Shown in pieces: positions 61,572-64,000 of a stretch of 64,000 nt of DNA; position 1 is the first letter of the stretch, and every line of letters starts with the position of its first letter. A program made the position numbers and the translations under genes. The notes beneath the pieces were generated by a model, which saw nothing but the letters and a program-made list of their open reading frames with translations, was not told where the DNA came from and did no database searches. This DNA is from BD2-11 clade cluster bacterium bin43 (GTDB taxonomy: Bacteria; Gemmatimonadota; Gemmatimonadetes; Longimicrobiales; Gaopeijiaceae). The stretch spans positions 1 to 64,000 of the forward strand of contig MPMR01000011.1 in NCBI GenBank assembly GCA_002238605.1, read 5' to 3'.

Positions 61572-62258
61572 TCAATACCCCACCCCGATCGCCCCGCACA
61601 GCCACCGCTGGAACGGCGCGGCGGCGCGGCACAGTCGGGTGAATTCATCGAGGAATCCCTCGGACCAGACGTCGTCCTCGGTGAGGTGCGCGACTCCGAT
61701 GAAGTCCTTGCGCCGAAGATCGACGATGAGCGGATGGTCGACGCTGAAGCCCCTGGGCGCGCGGACGAGGGAATCGCCCGACAGCTCGAACGACGCCCGA
61801 AAGCCTTTGTCCCGCGACGCCTCCAGCCACGCATCCGGATCTTCGTCGATGGCTTCCCGGATCTTCCGCAGCGCGGGGCCGCCGGGGCGCCAGCTGCCGC
61901 AGCCCACGAAGACGCTGCCCGGCTCCAGGTGCAGATAGAAGCCGGGTGCGTGCGCGTCCCTTCCGGCCTCGTGGCGGAACTGGATGCCCGTGTATGTCTT
62001 GTAGGGGCTCTTGTCCCTGGAGAAGCGCGTGTCCCGGTAGATGCGGAACAGGGATCCGCCGTTGGCCCTGGGATCCGCGCGAAAACGGGCGCTGATGCGC
62101 GCGAGGTGGGGGCCGAAATCCGAGATGAACCGGAGGGCCGGCGCCTTCACATCTCCCTCGTAGCGTGGCTTGTTCAACGCGAACCACTCGCGGTTGTTGT
62201 TTGCGGCGAGCTCAGTGAGGAATTCGAAGGTGGCCTGCGTGAAGTGGGCGCGGTCCAT
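61572..62258 (-). CDS. DUF2461 (TIGR02453) family protein
   Basis: A 228-residue cytoplasmic protein of the DUF2461 family, recognised from the start FTQATFEFLTELAANNNREWF, RIYRDTRFSRDKSPYKTYTG (the conserved R-F-S-x-D-K-x-P-Y-K), FYLHLEPGSVFVGCG and FDVDHPLI-like segments. Its function is unknown. The start ATG 62258 (MDRAHFTQ) matches family N-termini. No operon partner is evident: it lies 73 nt from the plug-only gene start and 79 nt from the CHAD gene on the same strand. Confidence 0.88.
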   Translation of the reverse strand: MDRAHFTQATFEFLTELAANNNREWFALNKPRYEGDVKAPALRFISDFGPHLARISARFRADPRANGGSLFRIYRDTRFSRDKSPYKTYTGIQFRHEAGRDAHAPGFYLHLEPGSVFVGCGSWRPGGPALRKIREAIDEDPDAWLEASRDKGFRASFELSGDSLVRAPRGFSVDHPLIVDLRRKDFIGVAHLTEDDVWSEGFLDEFTRLCRAAAPFQRWLCGAIGVGY

Positions 62259-62337
62259 GGGCGTGAAGGAGTTGGAGGGTGATCGATGCGGGCGCCTAAG
62301 CTAACACCGTGGACCGGGGTGTCGGGTCAGTGCGCCG

Positions 62338-63222
62338 TCAGGCCCGGCAACCGGAGTGGGTGTCCCAGTAGGCGCCCATCCGTGCGATGAAGCGGCCCGG
62401 CCTCTCCGCGTAGACCAGCCCGCCGACCGCCGTGGCGCGTGCCTCCAGTTCGCGCGACCGACGTTCCGCCGACGCCAGCACCGATTCACGTTCGCGGCTG
62501 CCTCCGGCGAGTCCGGGCGACCTTGAAAGCAGGGCGCGCAGCTCGTGCAGATCATGATGATCTCCGAGCAGATCCCCGAGCCGCCGGGCCGTCGCAGCCG
62601 CCCCCGTCATGACATCGGGCCACAGGGGGACCAGCAGCTCCAGATGGTGGCGATGGTACTTGACGTCCTTCCGCCACTCATGCAGTTCCGTCGCGGACGA
62701 ACCCCGCAGCGCCCGCCGGAAGCCCCGTCGTCCCCTTCGGTAGGTGGCGTGCAGGCCGGAATCGATGACCTCGAACCCCTCTCCGGCGAGGGGCCACTTC
62801 GCGACCCGCTCCCCGGCCTCCTCCAGATCGGCCACCAGCACCGCCAGGGAATGGGTGCCCTCGAACTGGAGCCCGCGTCGAGCTTCGTAGCGGGCCTCCA
62901 GTTCCCGGCGCAGGGCGGCATCTTCGGGGTCCCCCAGCCGGTCCAGCGTCTCCAGGCTCGCCTGAGCCTCGCGCACACCCGCCAGCTGCCGGGCGGCGTC
63001 CCGATACCAGCGGTTCTCCCGACGGAAGGCCGGCCCGAGCCGGGGCGCCGCGAGCCGAAGCAGCGCGCGAATGGCCTTGAAGCGCTTGCGCGCGTCGTGA
63101 ACGCCTTTGGACCGTCCCTCGCGGGCTCCCTGGAGCGCCTCGATGGCGCGGTCCACGGCCTCCCGCGCGACACGGCGGATTTCATCGGAAACGTCGCGGC
63201 CCGGTCTGATCTCGAACGCCAT
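62338..63222 (-). CDS. CHAD-domain protein
   Basis: A 294-residue protein of the CHAD family (conserved histidine alpha-helical domain), known to bind polyphosphate. The pattern HDARKRFKAIRALLRLAAP and HEWRKDVKYHRHHLELL, with repeated basic residues and conserved His, is seen, along with two four-helix-like halves (about 15-150 and 160-290). CHAD proteins often localise to polyphosphate granules. ATG 63222 follows AGGA; a longer opening lacks support. No thiamine-triphosphatase (CYTH) domain is fused. Confidence 0.85.
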   Translation of the reverse strand: MAFEIRPGRDVSDEIRRVAREAVDRAIEALQGAREGRSKGVHDARKRFKAIRALLRLAAPRLGPAFRRENRWYRDAARQLAGVREAQASLETLDRLGDPEDAALRRELEARYEARRGLQFEGTHSLAVLVADLEEAGERVAKWPLAGEGFEVIDSGLHATYRRGRRGFRRALRGSSATELHEWRKDVKYHRHHLELLVPLWPDVMTGAAATARRLGDLLGDHHDLHELRALLSRSPGLAGGSRERESVLASAERRSRELEARATAVGGLVYAERPGRFIARMGAYWDTHSGCRA

Positions 63223-63530
63223 GCAAATCCTGCTGTTCCTGGGCAACTCCCACAGAAGGAGAATGCGGATGAGGTGCCGGATCGGACAACAGTCCGGGCT
63301 TCGGAGGCCGCTGACGGCAAGCTTCACGGCACCCTGGCCTGCACGCTCGTGGAACCCCGTCGCCGCATGTCTGCGGATGCGCGCGGCAACAGGCTCGCGA
63401 GCCCGGTCGCGGGGCCTCCACATCCGTCGTTGACACACCTTCCGGCGGTCGGCAGATTCGACATCAAGAACCCCGTCCCGGCACGTACGGACGGGCTCCC
63501 TCCGCGCCTTCCCAGACGAGAGACCTGTCG
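63223..63530. other. 308-bp intergenic region with a weak promoter
   Basis: On the plus strand TTGACA (63430-63435) is followed, after 17 bp, by CAGATT (63453-63458), a weak -10, upstream of the small gene at 63531. No other feature is recognised between here and the CHAD start. Confidence 0.4.
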
Positions 63531-63701
63531 ATGACCGCTGTTCGCCACAATCCTCTGATCTTCTATGTCCTGCTGATCGCCACCTTCGTGATGTCCGCCG
63601 GGGTGATCTGGTTCGTCGTCAGTTCCAGCGCGGCATCCGTCGGCGTCACCCTGGTGGGCGGGGCGGTCGTATTCCTCACCGGCCGGAAGATCTGCCAGTG
63701 A
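63531..63701 (+). CDS. Small membrane protein (56 residues)
   Basis: A 56-residue hydrophobic protein with two predicted membrane segments (about 9-29 and 35-50) and a basic end (GRKICQ). ATG 63531 follows GACGAGAGACC. Its TGA overlaps the GTG of the downstream gene (GTGA), which argues that it is translated and coupled to it. No family is recognised. Confidence 0.6.
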   Translation: MTAVRHNPLIFYVLLIATFVMSAGVIWFVVSSSAASVGVTLVGGAVVFLTGRKICQ

Positions 63702-64000
63702 GGCCCGGGGCGCGCTTGCCGCGCGCGATGCTGGTCGCGGTGGCCGCACTGGGGTTTGCCCCGCTGTCGGCCGCGGCCCAGCAGGATTTCTCCCAGGTCG
63801 AGATCCGCACCGAGCAGGTCGCCGACGGGCTGTACGTGCTCTTCGGCGCGGGCGGCAACATCGGCCTCTCGGTAGGAGATGACGGCGCCTTTCTGGTCGA
63901 CGACCAGTTCGCACCCCTCACCGGGAAGATCCTCGCCGCCGTGGCGGAGGTCACCGACATGCCGGTGCGCTGGGTACTGAACACACACTGGCACGGCGAC
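63698..64000 (+). CDS. Metallo-beta-lactamase-fold protein, partial
   Basis: The first 101 residues of an exported MBL-fold protein, cut by the right edge. A signal peptide (about 1-26, ending LSAAAQ) is followed by the beta strands and the metal motif HWHGD (H97, H99, D101), a canonical H-x-H-x-D start, unlike the two MBL genes at 16065-17689. GTG 63698 overlaps the small membrane gene stop by 4 nt. Substrate unknown. Confidence 0.85.
   Translation, partial: MRPGARLPRAMLVAVAALGFAPLSAAAQQDFSQVEIRTEQVADGLYVLFGAGGNIGLSVGDDGAFLVDDQFAPLTGKILAAVAEVTDMPVRWVLNTHWHGD

Overview
The window is high-GC, gene-dense bacterial DNA. Organism inference: two SusC/SusD-type (RagA/RagB) outer-membrane pairs, a DUF1592/DUF1588 cytochrome-like protein followed by a DUF1552 protein, many lipobox lipoproteins, TonB-family proteins and GC-rich codon use together suggest a Gram-negative member of Gemmatimonadota, perhaps a marine or host-associated lineage. 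No rRNA or marker phylogeny is present, so this is inference from gene content. No rRNA, tRNA, CRISPR array, insertion sequence or phage was recognised.

Positions 1-5,000: a truncated FAD-linked 2-hydroxyacid oxidase (minus; its frame is disturbed at a 34-base poly-C run) diverges from a serine/alanine-glyoxylate aminotransferase. Then come an orphan TRAP solute-binding lipoprotein, a ribbon-helix-helix/PIN toxin-antitoxin pair and murB. Positions 5,000-12,200 (minus) look like one transcription unit: SulP anion transporter with a C-terminal cyclic-nucleotide-binding-like domain, a periplasmic PQQ dehydrogenase, and a complete TRAP importer (DctQ, DctM, DctP). Positions 12,300-19,700 hold an AbiEii-type nucleotidyltransferase with an apparent CTG start, an ICMT-like methyltransferase, a second TRAP permease (DctQM, no DctP beside it), two tandem metallo-beta-lactamase-fold proteins, and a CcmH-like/DUF6526/methyltransferase group.

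Positions 19,600-32,600: copper P-type ATPase, mercaptopyruvate sulfurtransferase, a phospholipase D-family protein coupled to an Nramp-like transporter, a 2-oxoacid oxidoreductase operon whose first gene is a GltD-like FAD/Fe-S protein, then a sodium:solute symporter with its DUF3311 partner and an NHL-repeat lipoprotein. Positions 33,900-39,600 hold SusC/SusD pair 1 and a frameshifted plug-only TonB-receptor-like gene; 55,900-61,500 hold pair 2 with an intact plug-only gene of the same architecture.

Positions 39,700-51,700: a lipoprotein, a TonB-like/TPR operon, a matrixin-type protease, the secreted DUF1592-DUF1552-ankyrin operon, a DUF4143 ATPase apparently read from a leaderless mRNA, a MOSC protein, and a 74-residue secreted Trp/Cys peptide followed by a seven-copy 23-bp tandem repeat. 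Positions 51,900-64,000 hold a beta-lactamase-family hydrolase, a TIGR02206-type membrane protein with a decayed tandem copy, DUF1028-TPR, SusCD pair 2, DUF2461 and CHAD proteins, and the 5' end of another metallo-beta-lactamase-fold gene.

Themes: uptake and periplasmic oxidation of small organic acids or sugars, TonB-driven nutrient import, and short degenerate 20-23 bp tandem repeats in several intergenic gaps. The most notable items are the DUF1592-DUF1552-ankyrin operon, the barrel-less plug proteins near SusCD pairs, the SulP-PQQ-TRAP unit, the NAD(P)H-linked 2-oxoacid oxidoreductase, and the Trp/Cys peptide.
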